A stretch of 64,000 nt of DNA from Melioribacter sp. (GTDB taxonomy: Bacteria > Bacteroidota > Ignavibacteria > Ignavibacteriales > Melioribacteraceae). The notes under the pieces are model-generated. The model did not search any database and had not been told where the DNA came from. It was given only the letters and a program-made list of their open reading frames with translations. Of the stretch, positions 63,776 to 64,000 are shown piece by piece. The stretch lies in NCBI GenBank assembly GCA_023250955.1, contig JAHEZQ010000006.1, positions 186,001 to 250,000 of the forward strand, in the 5' to 3' direction. A program made the translations under genes and the position numbers. Numbering within the stretch: position 1 is the stretch's first letter; each line of letters starts with the position of its first letter.

Positions 63776-64000
63776 TTACTTATTGAGAATCTCAACTTTT
63801 AAATTGTCCACTAAATTATTTTGTCCATTCACAACAATCGTTTCGCCTTCCATTAATCCCTGCAATACTTGAATATAAATTCCTGATTGATTTCCTACAG
63901 TTAAGCTGCGGAGTTTTGCAATTCCGTTTTCAACAACAAATACTTGAGGCTCTTTCACGCTTCCAACTAACGACTCGCGCGGAATTACAATTATGTCTCT
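63776..64000 (-). CDS. RND efflux periplasmic adaptor subunit, C-terminal end only
   Basis: The frame is open from the window edge to a stop at 63776 (75 codons seen; the gene begins outside). IIVIPRESLVGS .. QVFVVENGIAKLRSLTVGNQSGIYIQVLQGL and GETIVVNGQNNLVDNLKVEIL form the beta-barrel and membrane-proximal end of HlyD/AcrA-type adaptors. An internal GTG at 63958 is not a start. It ends 14 bases before the RND gene, its functional partner. Confidence 0.9.
   Translation of the reverse strand, partial: RDIIVIPRESLVGSVKEPQVFVVENGIAKLRSLTVGNQSGIYIQVLQGLMEGETIVVNGQNNLVDNLKVEILNK

Noticed and set aside
1-64000. tRNA/rRNA genes, CRISPR arrays, insertion sequences, prophage
   Set aside because: No tRNA cloverleaf motifs, regular spacer repeats, transposase or phage genes were found on either strand by reading; a tRNAscan or CRISPR search could not be run.

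Overview
The window is AT-rich, densely packed bacterial chromosome with short intergenic gaps (none reaches 300 bases). I see no tRNA, rRNA, CRISPR array, transposase or phage gene. Several features point to the Bacteroidota/Chlorobi/Ignavibacteria group, most likely an Ignavibacteria-like, non-photosynthetic organism. These are type IX secretion sorting domains with the PNPFNP motif, FISUMP-type secreted domains, the long form of IspG with a central insert, MauE/DoxX proteins with an NCGCFG motif, FlgO/TPR membrane proteins, weak or absent Shine-Dalgarno sites at many genes, and occasional TAnnTTTG-like promoter boxes. The lineage is an inference from gene content.

Region by region. 1-4.7 kb (minus strand): the start of an Nfu-N-like protein, a DUF1569 protein, a lipoprotein GH13 glycosidase, RsmI and ProS, with an unusual interleaved inverted repeat between rsmI and proS. 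4.9-8.4 kb (plus): an unrecognised lipoprotein followed by four small paralogous outer-membrane barrel-like proteins, two of them preceded by nearly identical ~66-base leaders, which looks like a local gene-amplification cassette. 8.5-23 kb: housekeeping and metabolism, including an alpha/beta hydrolase, a PLP amino-acid decarboxylase, MarC, a second (cytoplasmic) GH13, DnaG, a DJ-1/PfpI protein, IspG, NIF3, a zinc-ribbon coiled-coil protein, and PabC/PabB facing PabA. 23-27.3 kb: a FlgO/TPR membrane protein, RadA and an orphan MlaF-like ATPase.

27.4-34.7 kb (minus) is the most striking part: a seven-gene respiratory cluster. In transcription order it encodes an octaheme cytochrome c, a four-cluster ferredoxin-like TAT protein, an NrfD/PsrC membrane subunit, a Rieske protein, a cytochrome b, a nonaheme cytochrome c and a seven-heme NapC/NirT-like cytochrome. 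It combines an NrfD-type quinone module with a Rieske/cytochrome b module and about 24 c-type hemes, so it reads as a composite menaquinol:cytochrome c electron-transfer system. The nonaheme cytochrome gene appears to need one extra base in a homopolymer to join its start codon and ribosome binding site to the reading frame.

34.7-49.5 kb: a DUF2339 membrane protein, a secreted Cys-cluster protein divergent from a histidine kinase/response regulator pair, a MATE-like transporter, a TrpF-like protein, GNAT acetyltransferases, Trm112, a GlcD-type oxidase, a TPR protein, ClpX, a secreted protein of a family often mislabelled asparagine synthetase B, an FAH-family hydrolase and an FmdB zinc ribbon. 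49.5-55.7 kb (minus): two FISUMP proteins, a TlpA-like thioredoxin protein and a second two-component pair. 55.9-64 kb: an HpnP-like B12-binding radical SAM protein, a DPP III peptidase lipoprotein, an ArsC/Spx-like protein, a HAD phosphatase and an RND efflux pump with the end of its adaptor subunit at the window edge.
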